Below are positions 48,721-55,159 of a stretch of 55,159 nt of DNA, one piece after another. Each line of letters begins with the position of its first letter. The stretch's first letter is position 1. Position numbers and translations under genes: made by a program. The DNA comes from an uncultured Ruminiclostridium sp. (lineage in GTDB: Bacteria; Bacillota; Clostridia; Oscillospirales; Ruminococcaceae). The stretch spans positions 1 to 55,159 of the forward strand of contig CANRFO010000018.1 of assembly GCA_947629925.1 (NCBI GenBank). Direction: 5' to 3'. The notes below the pieces were generated by a model. It did not search any database. It saw nothing but the letters and a program-made list of their open reading frames with translations, and had not been told where the DNA came from.

Positions 48721-48748
48721 ATTATATCACAAAAATTAGCACTGTCAA
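48721..48748 (-). promoter_or_regulatory. promoter of hsp20
   Basis: On the minus strand TTGACA (48748-48743), 16 bp, TATAAT (48726-48721); the -35 box lies inside the CIRCE element. Start near 48714. The leader holds CAGCGGCTGAGCCGC (48583-48597 region), the same palindrome as in the tRNA-flanking repeats. Confidence 0.85.
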
Positions 48749-48762
48749 GGGGAGAGTGCTAA
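48736..48762 (-). promoter_or_regulatory. CIRCE operator upstream of hsp20
   Basis: On the minus strand TTAGCACTC-N9-CAGTGCTAA: CIRCE with one mismatch. Unlike at htpG it overlaps the -35 box, so HrcA would block polymerase binding. Confidence 0.93.
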
Positions 48763-48814
48763 TTTTCACATATTTTTCACTTTAAAAGCTTGTTACAAGC
48801 CGTTTTCCCGATCA

Positions 48815-48845
48815 AGCAAAAATCGCCTGCTAAACACAGGCAATT
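48815..48845 (-). terminator. terminator of yebC
   Basis: On the minus strand GCCTG pairs with CAGGC around TGTTTAG, followed by GATTTTTG. Confidence 0.65.
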
Positions 48846-48867
48846 TAATATGTACAGCTGAAAGAGC

Positions 48868-49599
48868 TTACTCCTCTTCCCAGTTATGCCACACGTTCTG
48901 CACGTCGTCGTTATCCTCCAGCGCCTCAAGCAGCAGTCCCATTTTCTTTATCTGCTCCTCGTCGGTGAGCTTGACATAAGTCGAAGGCACCTGCTCCGCC
49001 TCTGCGGACAGTACCTTGTAGCCCATTCCCGTCAGCTTTTCCGCAACGTCCGCAACGGAGTTGGGGTCGGTAGTTATCTCAACGCACCCCTCCTCAAAGG
49101 AGAAGTCGTCGCCGCCTGCCTCCAGGATATCCTCCATCGCCTTGTCCTCGTCAATGTCCTCGTCCTCGTTATCCAGCACGATAACGCCCTTCAGGTTGAA
49201 CATAAAGCTGACGCAGCCCGTTGTTCCCAGATTTCCGCCGAACTTGTCAAAATAGTGGCGCACGTCGCCAGCAGTGCGGTTCCTGTTGTCGGTAAGGCAG
49301 TCCACGATAAGCGCTACGCCGTTAGGACCGTAGCCCTCGTAAACGCAGTTTTCATAGTTGTTCTTGTCGCCCTCGCCCGCCGCTTTTTTGATAAGTCTGT
49401 CGATATTGTCGTTTGGGATATTGTTTGCCTTAGCCTTAGCTATAAGCGTCGCCAGCTTGGAGTTGCTGGAGGGATCTGCGCCATGCTCCTTTATGCATAC
49501 GATGATCTCACGGCTTATCTTGGTGAAGACCTTGGCTCTTGCGCCGTCCTTTTCACCCTTTTTTCTCTTGATAGTGCTCCATTTTGAATGTCCTGACAT
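48868..49599 (-). CDS. yebC: YebC/PmpR-family protein
   Basis: A 243-residue three-domain protein of the YebC family. The start MSGHSKWSTIKRKKGEKDGA is diagnostic; YEGYGPNGVALIVDCLTDNR (about 90-108) and GGDDFSFEEGCVEI follow. Family members act as DNA-binding regulators (PmpR), and recent work also links YebC to translation of proline-rich stretches in Firmicutes. The genome neighbours (YitT, mrnC) give no clue. Ribosome binding site AAAGGAG is present. Confidence 0.95.
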   Translation of the reverse strand: MSGHSKWSTIKRKKGEKDGARAKVFTKISREIIVCIKEHGADPSSNSKLATLIAKAKANNIPNDNIDRLIKKAAGEGDKNNYENCVYEGYGPNGVALIVDCLTDNRNRTAGDVRHYFDKFGGNLGTTGCVSFMFNLKGVIVLDNEDEDIDEDKAMEDILEAGGDDFSFEEGCVEITTDPNSVADVAEKLTGMGYKVLSAEAEQVPSTYVKLTDEEQIKKMGLLLEALEDNDDVQNVWHNWEEE

Positions 49600-49617
49600 A
49601 ATAATTTCTCCTTTACA

Positions 49618-50544
49618 TTAAGCATTGTCGTGGAAACCCATACCTAAGACCTCGCCTGCGTTTGTGATGATTATGAAGGCGCCCGGGTCTATCTCCTTGA
49701 CCTTGCGTTTTACCTTTGAATATTCGTTTTTATGAACGGCGCAGCATATGATATGCTTTTCTTTTTTGGAGTAAGCCCCCTCGCCGTTCAGCCAAGTTAC
49801 CCCTCTTTCAAGGGAATTCATGATATATTCCGAAATTTCTTCATAGTTGTCGCTGAATATCAGCAGCATCTTTCCCTCAAAGCTTCCGTACAGTATCATA
49901 TCCATCACCTTGCTTGCGATGAATATGGAGATCATTGAGTAAAGACCTGCCTCGATAGTTCCGAAAACTATCATTGACGCGACTATGACCACCGCGTCTG
50001 TTGATAGCATTATAACTCCCATACTGAAATGCGGGAATTTTTTGTTTATCAGCTTGTTGATTATATCCGTGCCGCCCGTAGTGCCTTCCCGCAGATAAAC
50101 CAGTCCCATGCCCGCTCCGAAGAATATACCTCCGAATATCGCGGCAAGAAGCTTATCCCCGCCCGAATAAACGGGAATATTTATCATCGGGAGCAGCCAG
50201 TCGGTTGCGGCGGTGATGGTAGCAACGCCTATCATAGTCTTTATCATCATCTTTTTTCCCAAAAAAATGAATCCGATAATGATAAGCGGCACATTGATAA
50301 CGCCGTACAAAAGACCGACGCTTATATTTGTCAGTTCGTTTATGATTATGGAGATACCGCCTACACCGCCCGAGGCTATATCGTTTGGCGAAGCGAAACA
50401 GTGCAGTCCCACAGAATAAAGCGACGCGCCGAATATCACAAGAATAATGTCAATGACCCACCGCAGTATCTTGTTCCCCACAGAGATCTGAGCGTCAGCC
50501 TTGAATTTTTTCTCCCCCGTTTTTTTATTCTTTTTCTCTTTCAT
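49618..50544 (-). CDS. YitT family membrane protein
   Basis: A 308-residue protein with a polar N-terminus, five to six membrane helices (about 28-210; VGLHCFASPNDIASGGVGGI, AGMGLVYLREGTTGGTDII) and a cytoplasmic DUF2179 domain at the C-terminus (about 225-305, ending GAFIIITNAGEVLGMGFHD). That terminal domain is a nucleotide- or metabolite-binding ferredoxin-like fold. Family function is unknown. It overlaps mrnC by 20 bases. Confidence 0.9.
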   Translation of the reverse strand: MKEKKNKKTGEKKFKADAQISVGNKILRWVIDIILVIFGASLYSVGLHCFASPNDIASGGVGGISIIINELTNISVGLLYGVINVPLIIIGFIFLGKKMMIKTMIGVATITAATDWLLPMINIPVYSGGDKLLAAIFGGIFFGAGMGLVYLREGTTGGTDIINKLINKKFPHFSMGVIMLSTDAVVIVASMIVFGTIEAGLYSMISIFIASKVMDMILYGSFEGKMLLIFSDNYEEISEYIMNSLERGVTWLNGEGAYSKKEKHIICCAVHKNEYSKVKRKVKEIDPGAFIIITNAGEVLGMGFHDNA

Positions 50545-50923
50545 TCCATATTACCTCAAAAAGCGTATTTGCTCTTTCAAACCTGCCTGTAAGAAATAAA
50601 TATCCGAACAGCGCCTCAAAGCCTGTCGCCATATGGTATTCTCTGGAGGTGCTGGACTTCGGCACGGATATCCCCGTAGCGTTCCTGCCCCGCCGCAGAA
50701 TATCCGCCTCTTCTTCGGTGAGCATATCCGAGATAAGCTCCGCCGCTCTGCACTGAAAGGACGCCCTCACCATTTCCACAGACTGCTTATGCAACTTTGC
50801 GGAGGGAGCGTTGCCCTTTTCAAGCACCTTTCTCCTTACCAGTATCTCCCATGCACAGTCCCCATAGAACGCAAGCGCCGCAGGGCTGTACATCATGACC
50901 TCTTCTTTGCTTAATATATCCAT
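50525..50923 (-). CDS. mrnC: Mini-ribonuclease 3
   Basis: A 132-residue RNase III-like nuclease without a double-strand RNA-binding domain; it matures 23S rRNA in Firmicutes. SPAALAFYGDCAWEILVR carries the catalytic Asp, and the metal site also uses the Glu in TGFEALFGYLFL (about 105-116). Usual length. In many Firmicutes it follows cysS; here it lies between obg and a YitT gene. Confidence 0.93.
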   Translation of the reverse strand: MDILSKEEVMMYSPAALAFYGDCAWEILVRRKVLEKGNAPSAKLHKQSVEMVRASFQCRAAELISDMLTEEEADILRRGRNATGISVPKSSTSREYHMATGFEALFGYLFLTGRFERANTLFEVIWNEREKE

Positions 50924-50934
50924 TTTGACCCGAT

Positions 50935-52212
50935 TTATCTCACATAATCAAATTCAAAATCGTAAATTGAAACGGTATCCCCCTCCTGAACGCCCTGCCG
51001 CTCAAGCTCGTCGATTATCCCGCTTGAGCGCAGTACGCGCTGAAGGTACTGAAGGCTTTCGTAATCCTCCATATCCACCGTCTGAAGTATCGGCAGCAAA
51101 AACTGACCCGTCACCTCGTAAACTCCCTCGTCCAGCTTTTCCACCGTGAAGGAATGTTTTTCCTTTTCAAACTCGTCTATCTCCGCTCTTGAAAGCGGCT
51201 GGCTCTCAAACCTCACCATAGGCGGAAGAGTGTCCAGCTTTGCCGCTGCCGCTTCGATAAGCTCCTTCGTCCCCATAGTTGTAGCGGCGGAAATAACGTA
51301 GCAGGGAAGTCCCTTGCTCTCGATAAACGCTTTGAACTCCGCTATCTGCTCCTCGCTCGCCATATCCGCTTTGTTTGCGGCAACTATCTGCGGTCTTTCC
51401 GCAAGCTCCGCCGAAAAATTGGAAAGCTCAAGATTTATTTTTTCAAAATCCTCTTTGGGGTCTCTCCCCTCCGAGCCTGCCACGTCCACAACGTGAATGA
51501 TGAGCCTGCACCGCTCAACGTGACGCAGGAATGAATGTCCCAGTCCCACGCCCTCGCTTGCTCCCTCAATAAGTCCGGGAATATCCGCCATAACGAAGGA
51601 TCTTTCATGAACGCTCACCACGCCCAGCACAGGGGACAATGTAGTGAAGTGATAGTTTGCTATCTCAGGCTTTGCGGCGCTGACAACGCTTATCAGACTG
51701 GATTTTCCCACATTGGGAAATCCCACCAGCCCTACGTCCGCCAGAAGCTTCAATTCCAGCGTAACGTCCAGCTTTTCCCCCGGCATACCGGGCTTTGCAA
51801 AGCGCGGGACTTGTCTTGTAGGGGTAGCGAAATTCATATTTCCTCGTCCGCCAAGACCGCCCCTTGCCACGACAACAGGCTCGTCCCCTGAAATATCGGC
51901 GATTATCCTGCCGCTTTCGCTGTCCTTGATGACCGTTCCTCTCGGCACGTCTATCACCATATCGGGAGCGGATTTTCCCGTACAGCGGTTCCCTCTGCCG
52001 TTTTCGCCGTTTCCCGCCGCATATTTGCGCTTGTACCTGAAATCTATCAGCGTGGACAGATTGTCGTTTGCGCGGAAAACAATGCTTCCGCCTCTGCCGC
52101 CGTCACCTCCGTCGGGACCGCCTGCGGCGACGTATTTTTCCCTGTGGAAGCTGACTGCGCCGTTTCCGCCGTCCCCCGCTTTAAGTGAAATTTTAACAAT
52201 ATCGACGAACAT
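50935..52212 (-). CDS. obg: GTPase Obg
   Basis: A 425-residue essential ribosome-associated GTPase. Glycine-rich Obg fold (about 1-158, KAGDGGNGAVSFHREKYVAA), G domain with G1 GFPNVGKSS (about 168-176), G3 DIPG, G4 NKAD, and a C-terminal OCT domain (about 350-425, ending YDFEFDYVR) present in a subset of Gram-positives. It sits downstream of rplU-prp-rpmA as is common, but 330 bases of hairpin-rich DNA separate it from rpmA. Confidence 0.97.
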   Translation of the reverse strand: MFVDIVKISLKAGDGGNGAVSFHREKYVAAGGPDGGDGGRGGSIVFRANDNLSTLIDFRYKRKYAAGNGENGRGNRCTGKSAPDMVIDVPRGTVIKDSESGRIIADISGDEPVVVARGGLGGRGNMNFATPTRQVPRFAKPGMPGEKLDVTLELKLLADVGLVGFPNVGKSSLISVVSAAKPEIANYHFTTLSPVLGVVSVHERSFVMADIPGLIEGASEGVGLGHSFLRHVERCRLIIHVVDVAGSEGRDPKEDFEKINLELSNFSAELAERPQIVAANKADMASEEQIAEFKAFIESKGLPCYVISAATTMGTKELIEAAAAKLDTLPPMVRFESQPLSRAEIDEFEKEKHSFTVEKLDEGVYEVTGQFLLPILQTVDMEDYESLQYLQRVLRSSGIIDELERQGVQEGDTVSIYDFEFDYVR

Positions 52213-52280
52213 AATTCCTCACAATCGGACAAATAGATCTGTTTTACAAAACAATAAGGGCAAAAGCCGCCCTGCCGTAA

Positions 52281-52482
52281 AAAATGCAGTCGCAGGCTCT
52301 GCCACAAAAACGGCATCTATTTCGTCAACGCTCCTTGCGATCCACCAAGGATTGCTGCGGGGCGTTTCCTCATATCTGTCGCTTTTGTGCGAGCCTGCGG
52401 CGCTTCACGGTTTTCTGCGAAAACCTGTATTTTCTTATGTCAGTGCGGCTGAAATTGCGCCCTGATCATACATTAGGGCGAA
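52281..52482. repeat. nested inverted repeats between rpmA and obg (MITE-like)
   Basis: CGCAGGCTC (52291-52299) and CACAAAA (52303-52309) pair with TTTTGTG (52383-52389) and GAGCCTGCG (52391-52399). Inside, AACGC.CC (52327-52334) pairs with GG.GCGTT (52359-52366), and GCGATCC (52337-52343) with GGATTGC (52349-52355). Further small hairpins follow at 52409-52425 and 52458-52480. No open frame is supported in 52213-52544. It could be a miniature inverted-repeat element or a structured operon RNA. Confidence 0.6.
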
Positions 52483-52544
52483 CTGAAACCGCCTGCCGCT
52501 TTAATTGCACAAAGCGAACAAACCGCCCTTTCAGACAGCCCAAC

Positions 52545-52823
52545 TTAGTCAGCGTAAACGCTTACCTTTTTGCGATCCTTGTCAAGACGCTCGAACTTTA
52601 CCTTACCGTCGATAACTGCGAACAGGGTATCGTCAGAGCCCTTCTTTACATTGTTGCCGGGATGGATCTTAGTCCCTCTCTGTCTTACCAGAATATTTCC
52701 CGCCAGAACGTACTGACCGTCGGAGCGCTTTACACCAAGTCTTTTGGATTCGCTGTCACGACCGTTCTTAGTGGAACCCATACCTTTTTTATGAGCGAAA
52801 AACTGTAAACTTAAATTCAACAT
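52545..52823 (-). CDS. rpmA: 50S ribosomal protein L27
   Basis: A 92-residue ribosomal protein near the peptidyl-transferase centre. It begins [18 protein letters not shown]: the Firmicutes form carries an extra N-terminal segment cut by Prp after the F-A-H-type site, and Prp is encoded directly upstream. The mature part starts [20 protein letters not shown]. Length and sequence normal. Confidence 0.97.
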   Translation of the reverse strand: MLNLSLQFFAHKKGMGSTKNGRDSESKRLGVKRSDGQYVLAGNILVRQRGTKIHPGNNVKKGSDDTLFAVIDGKVKFERLDKDRKKVSVYAD

Positions 52824-52847
52824 GTTACATCTTCCTTTCTGAGATAC

Positions 52848-53168
52848 TTAAATTTCCTTGATAACGACGTCAATACCGCCGTTTTCCTCCGCGAGGAGCT
52901 TCAGATGTTCCTTGAGGGAATAGATGAGCGCTCTTGCGGGGGCGGAATTATCTGCCTTCGGGTCATTCAGCTTCAGACCTATTGCGTTTGCTTTGATCTT
53001 TACCGAAGCGTCAGCCTCAAAGAAATCGGTCACCGTGTTTGCGGCGAGCATTACAGCCGAGCTTACGCCTGCGCACACTATATCCTGACCGTATCGTCCG
53101 CCTGCGTGTCCTGAAACTATGAACCCGCAGTACAGACCGTCCTTGCGAAAAAATCTTGCCCTTACCAT
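52848..53168 (-). CDS. prp: ribosomal-processing cysteine protease Prp
   Basis: A 106-residue cysteine protease that removes the N-terminal extension of L27. The catalytic His is in SGHAGGRYGQDIVCAGVSS (about 20-38) and the catalytic Cys in the same segment. It sits between rplU and rpmA, as in other Firmicutes. Length normal. Confidence 0.95.
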   Translation of the reverse strand: MVRARFFRKDGLYCGFIVSGHAGGRYGQDIVCAGVSSAVMLAANTVTDFFEADASVKIKANAIGLKLNDPKADNSAPARALIYSLKEHLKLLAEENGGIDVVIKEI

Positions 53169-53169
53169 T

Positions 53170-53478
53170 TTATGCTTCGATCTTTTCGATCTTTACCTGG
53201 CTGTAAGGCTGTCTGTGACCCATAGCTCTCTTGCTGCTCTTTTTAGGCTTGTAGGTGAAGACGTTGATCTTCTTGCCCTTGCCGTTTTTCAGCAGGGTAG
53301 CGGTAACGACCGCGCCCTTTACATAAGGAGCGCCTATAACGGTGTCGCCGTCATTTCCCACAAGAGCAACCTTGTCGAATTTGACCTCACCGCTGTCAAC
53401 TCCGAGCTTCTCGACGAAAATAACATCGCCCTCGGATACGCGGTACTGCTTTCCGCCTGTTTCGATAACTGCGTACAT
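53170..53478 (-). CDS. rplU: 50S ribosomal protein L21
   Basis: A 102-residue protein binding 23S rRNA. Start 53478 ([18 protein letters not shown]) is the usual L21 start with AAGAAGGT upstream; the frame is open further but covers the leader RNA. The C-terminal signature [18 protein letters not shown] is complete. First gene of rplU-prp-rpmA. Confidence 0.97.
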   Translation of the reverse strand: MYAVIETGGKQYRVSEGDVIFVEKLGVDSGEVKFDKVALVGNDGDTVIGAPYVKGAVVTATLLKNGKGKKINVFTYKPKKSSKRAMGHRQPYSQVKIEKIEA

Positions 53479-53625
53479 AAAATATTTACCTTCTTTCGTA
53501 TAACTCGCTGTGTTAAGAAAGCCGAAAGACCTTCTCGGGGGAAGTCGTACCCCTATTTCCTCGTTCGGAAAAAGGCGGTGCGCTTTTGAAAAAGCACACA
53601 CTTAAAAAAGCCCTACACATGCGGC
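53479..53625 (-). promoter_or_regulatory. rplU leader region (L21 leader candidate)
   Basis: About 145 nt separate the promoter from rplU. The transcript contains AAGTGTGTGC/GCGCACC and CCGAGAAGGTCTTTCGG hairpins. Firmicutes carry an autoregulatory L21 leader RNA at this place; position fits, but I cannot confirm the consensus. Confidence 0.5.
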
Positions 53626-53631
53626 TCAATT

Positions 53632-53660
53632 ATTTTATCACAATTTTCCGCCTTTGTCAA
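53632..53660 (-). promoter_or_regulatory. promoter of rplU-prp-rpmA
   Basis: On the minus strand TTGACA (53660-53655), 17 bp, TAAAAT (53637-53632). Confidence 0.85.
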
Positions 53661-53690
53661 CACCCTAAAGTGAATTTTTTACAATTTTAT

Positions 53691-54084
53691 TTACTTTCCA
53701 ATGCTTTTTTCAAATCATCGATGTATCTTTTCTGCTGTTTTTTAAGGAACATCTTTACAAAAGGCTTCATAAACGCCTTTTTGGCATTCACTTCTTCGGT
53801 AAATTCCACCTGCGTTCCTTTTCCGTTTCACTGAAAACCCCTCTCCAATGTCCTTTTATATTTTCATTTTCTAAGTCAAATTCCCGGCGGCGGCAATTTT
53901 CCTTGCAGGTGACGGTAAAAGCCGTTGCAAAACCTTCCTTGGAGTATTCGGTAAATTTGCGGGGATCTTCGTATTCTATCCTGCTTATATCGCTTCTCCA
54001 CCTGTAATTATCAAGGGAAGTAACCGTCTCCCACACTCTTTCGATTTCATATGGAAGCACTGCTTTTATTTCAGCCACAGCCAT
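53691..54084 (-). pseudogene. SRPBCC/polyketide-cyclase-like protein, frameshifted
   Basis: Start 54084 (MAVAEIKAVLPYEIERVWET) opens a typical SRPBCC domain (VWETVTSLDNYRWRSDISRI, GHWRGVFSETEK). The frame then runs into a stop about 13 codons later. One base inserted in the GGAAAAGG run (near 53824) restores a plausible continuation, TQVEFTEEVNAKKAFMKPF and KKQQKRYIDDLKKALESK to a stop at 53693-53691. The join gives about 131 residues, normal for the family, which binds hydrophobic ligands. Recent pseudogene or sequencing error. Confidence 0.7.
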
Positions 54085-54085
54085 T

Positions 54086-54532
54086 CTATTTTTTCTCCCT
54101 CTCCATATAAATATGCGGGATATCGTCAAACAAAAATTTCTCCGAGGTAACAACAAACCCCAGCTTTTCGTAAAAGCCTTTTGCATAGCTTTGCGCCATT
54201 ATTTTTATGCAGTCAGCGCCGAACTGTTCCTCCGCCGCTTTTATTCCCGCCAGCATAACGGCTTTTCCGTATCCTTTTCCTCTTTCGCTTTCTCTTGCAA
54301 CGACTCTGCCTATTGACGCCTGCTCATAGCTTACCCCTTTGTCCAGCACCCTCAGATAAGCAAAAACGCCCTTTTCGTCCTTCATAAAAACGTGCAGTGC
54401 GCCCTTGTCCTTGTCGTCCATATCAAGATAAACGCAGTTTTGCTCCACCACGAACACTTCCGCTCTCAGCTTCAGTATCTCGTAAAGCTCTTCCGCCGTC
54501 AGCTCCTCAAATCGTCTAACCACAGTATTCAT
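54086..54532 (-). CDS. GNAT acetyltransferase, ElaA type
   Basis: A 148-residue acetyltransferase. ELYEILKLRAEVFVVEQNC (about 15-33) is the typical ElaA-like start and RVVARESERGKGYGKAVMLA (about 75-94) carries the acetyl-CoA site RGKGYG; GFYEKLGFVVTSEKF and the closing DDIPHIYMER complete the fold. Substrate unknown. It overlaps the NUDIX gene by 17 bases and is followed immediately by the SRPBCC remnant, so these formed an operon. Confidence 0.88.
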   Translation of the reverse strand: MNTVVRRFEELTAEELYEILKLRAEVFVVEQNCVYLDMDDKDKGALHVFMKDEKGVFAYLRVLDKGVSYEQASIGRVVARESERGKGYGKAVMLAGIKAAEEQFGADCIKIMAQSYAKGFYEKLGFVVTSEKFLFDDIPHIYMEREKK

Positions 54533-55058
54533 CTTCTTTTACCCTTATGCACCCTTTGTTGTTTTTTCTTTTGTCGAACAGCAGACAAATAAGGCTTTTG
54601 TAGTAGGGGATAAACTCGCCCCTGTCTATCATTCCGCATATCTCCCCGCAGTCCGCCCACTTGACGTCCTTTACTTCCTCATACTGCAATTTCAGCGCAG
54701 TCAGCTCCATGTCTTTCTCAACAAGATAAAAATCGTCGAACCCGTGTTCAAAATTCACCGTAAAATGCGGTCTTATACCCTCGAAATCAATATCCAGTCC
54801 CAGCTCCTCCAACAGCTCTCTGTGAGCCGCGTCACGGCTGGAATCTCCCTTTACCGCGCTTCCACCGCAGGAAACGTCCCACAGTCCCGACCAGCCGTGC
54901 TTGAACGGCTGCCTTTGCTGTATCAGCATTTTCCCCTCGCTGTTGAATATGCAGATATGTACCACAACGTGATAAGCGTCCTTTTCAAACTCCTCTCCCC
55001 TCAACATTTCCTTGCCCGTGGGGAGCCTGTCAACGTCATAAACGTCCCAGAGTTCCAT
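54516..55058 (-). CDS. NUDIX hydrolase
   Basis: A 180-residue hydrolase of nucleoside-diphosphate-linked compounds. Start 55058 (MELWDVYDVDRLPTGKEM) has AGGAGGT five bases upstream; the frame extends beyond it into the contig-end repeat without meaning. The opening WDVYD..R.PTGK matches the IPP-isomerase-like NUDIX group. The NUDIX box is GGSAVKGDSSRDAAHRELLE plus ELG, with Asp instead of the first Glu. First gene of the final three-gene unit; its promoter lies in or beyond the repeat. Confidence 0.85.
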   Translation of the reverse strand: MELWDVYDVDRLPTGKEMLRGEEFEKDAYHVVVHICIFNSEGKMLIQQRQPFKHGWSGLWDVSCGGSAVKGDSSRDAAHRELLEELGLDIDFEGIRPHFTVNFEHGFDDFYLVEKDMELTALKLQYEEVKDVKWADCGEICGMIDRGEFIPYYKSLICLLFDKRKNNKGCIRVKEDEYCG

Positions 55059-55082
55059 TTTTACCTCCTTTTCTTCAAATTC

Positions 55083-55156
55083 TAGCCTTGAGCAAAACTG
55101 TACAAACGCAGTAAATAAGCGGTGTTGCAAGACATAATAAATAAATTAATCACTAA
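55083..55156. repeat. 74 bp inverted repeat, right contig end
   Basis: Reverse-complement partner of 1-74. It lies 25 bases upstream of the NUDIX start and extends to within three bases of the contig end. Confidence 0.9.
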
Positions 55157-55159
55157 AAA

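Overview
The window looks like one 55 kb contig from a gut or rumen Clostridia bacterium of the Ruminococcus/Oscillospiraceae type. The grounds are the moderate G+C core with Firmicutes-style ribosome binding sites, sigma-A promoters (TTGACA-17-TATAAT class), CIRCE operators, Mini-ribonuclease 3, the L21-Prp-L27 operon, a CwlD-type amidase and polysaccharide enzymes of the GH31 and GH13 families. No lineage marker such as 16S rRNA is present, so the genus is inference.

Layout. (1) 1-3.35 kb: an A+T-rich accessory segment ending at the 3' end of initiator tRNA-fMet. It holds an intact agrD-agrB peptide-pheromone pair with repeat operators upstream, plus decayed genes (an ABC ATPase, a conserved hypothetical, a truncated tyrosine integrase). 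(2) 3.6-8.5 kb: an ECF sigma factor with its membrane partner, then a LacI-like sensor/GGDEF/EAL protein. (3) 8.6-13.3 kb: a C39-like peptidase, a GH31 glycosidase, an MFS exporter behind a leader peptide and switch-like RNA, and a LURP-one protein. (4) 13.4-14.9 kb: a second graveyard with mobile-element fragments and a frameshifted small membrane gene, then tRNA-Ser and tRNA-Leu. (5) 15-23.7 kb: two RCK/TrkA subunits, a histidine phosphatase, glycogen phosphorylase, a GH13 amylase and CIRCE-controlled htpG. (6) 23.8-32.2 kb: small accessory and membrane genes, two candidate non-coding RNAs, a membrane J-protein, tRNA-Thr with stacked terminators, and a flavin reductase/AlkZ-like/DUF362 operon. 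(7) 32.2-48 kb: housekeeping genes cwlD-radA, VanY-like peptidase, mnmA, U32-dut, mreBCD-PBP2, mgsA, hisS, aspS. (8) 48-55.1 kb: hsp20 with CIRCE, yebC, YitT, mrnC, obg, the rpmA-prp-rplU operon, a frameshifted SRPBCC gene, a GNAT and a NUDIX gene.

How genes fit together. mreB, mreC, mreD and PBP2 form the elongasome operon, with a terminator after mreB that should bias expression toward MreB. glgP and the GH13 enzyme sit in tandem and should act together on glycogen or maltodextrin. htpG and hsp20 share the HrcA/CIRCE heat-shock operator although hrcA is not in the window. rplU-prp-rpmA is the classic Firmicutes L21/L27 unit.

The most interesting signals are regulatory: an agrDB pair whose predicted pheromone aligns position by position with staphylococcal AIP, an MFS gene whose ribosome binding site is locked in a hairpin competing with a second helix inside a leader peptide gene, and a compact structured RNA with its own promoter and terminator directly before a membrane J-domain gene. 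The two contig ends carry the same 74 bp in inverted orientation, which most likely marks a repeat that broke the assembly. No CRISPR array, rRNA, intact insertion sequence or biosynthetic cluster was seen.
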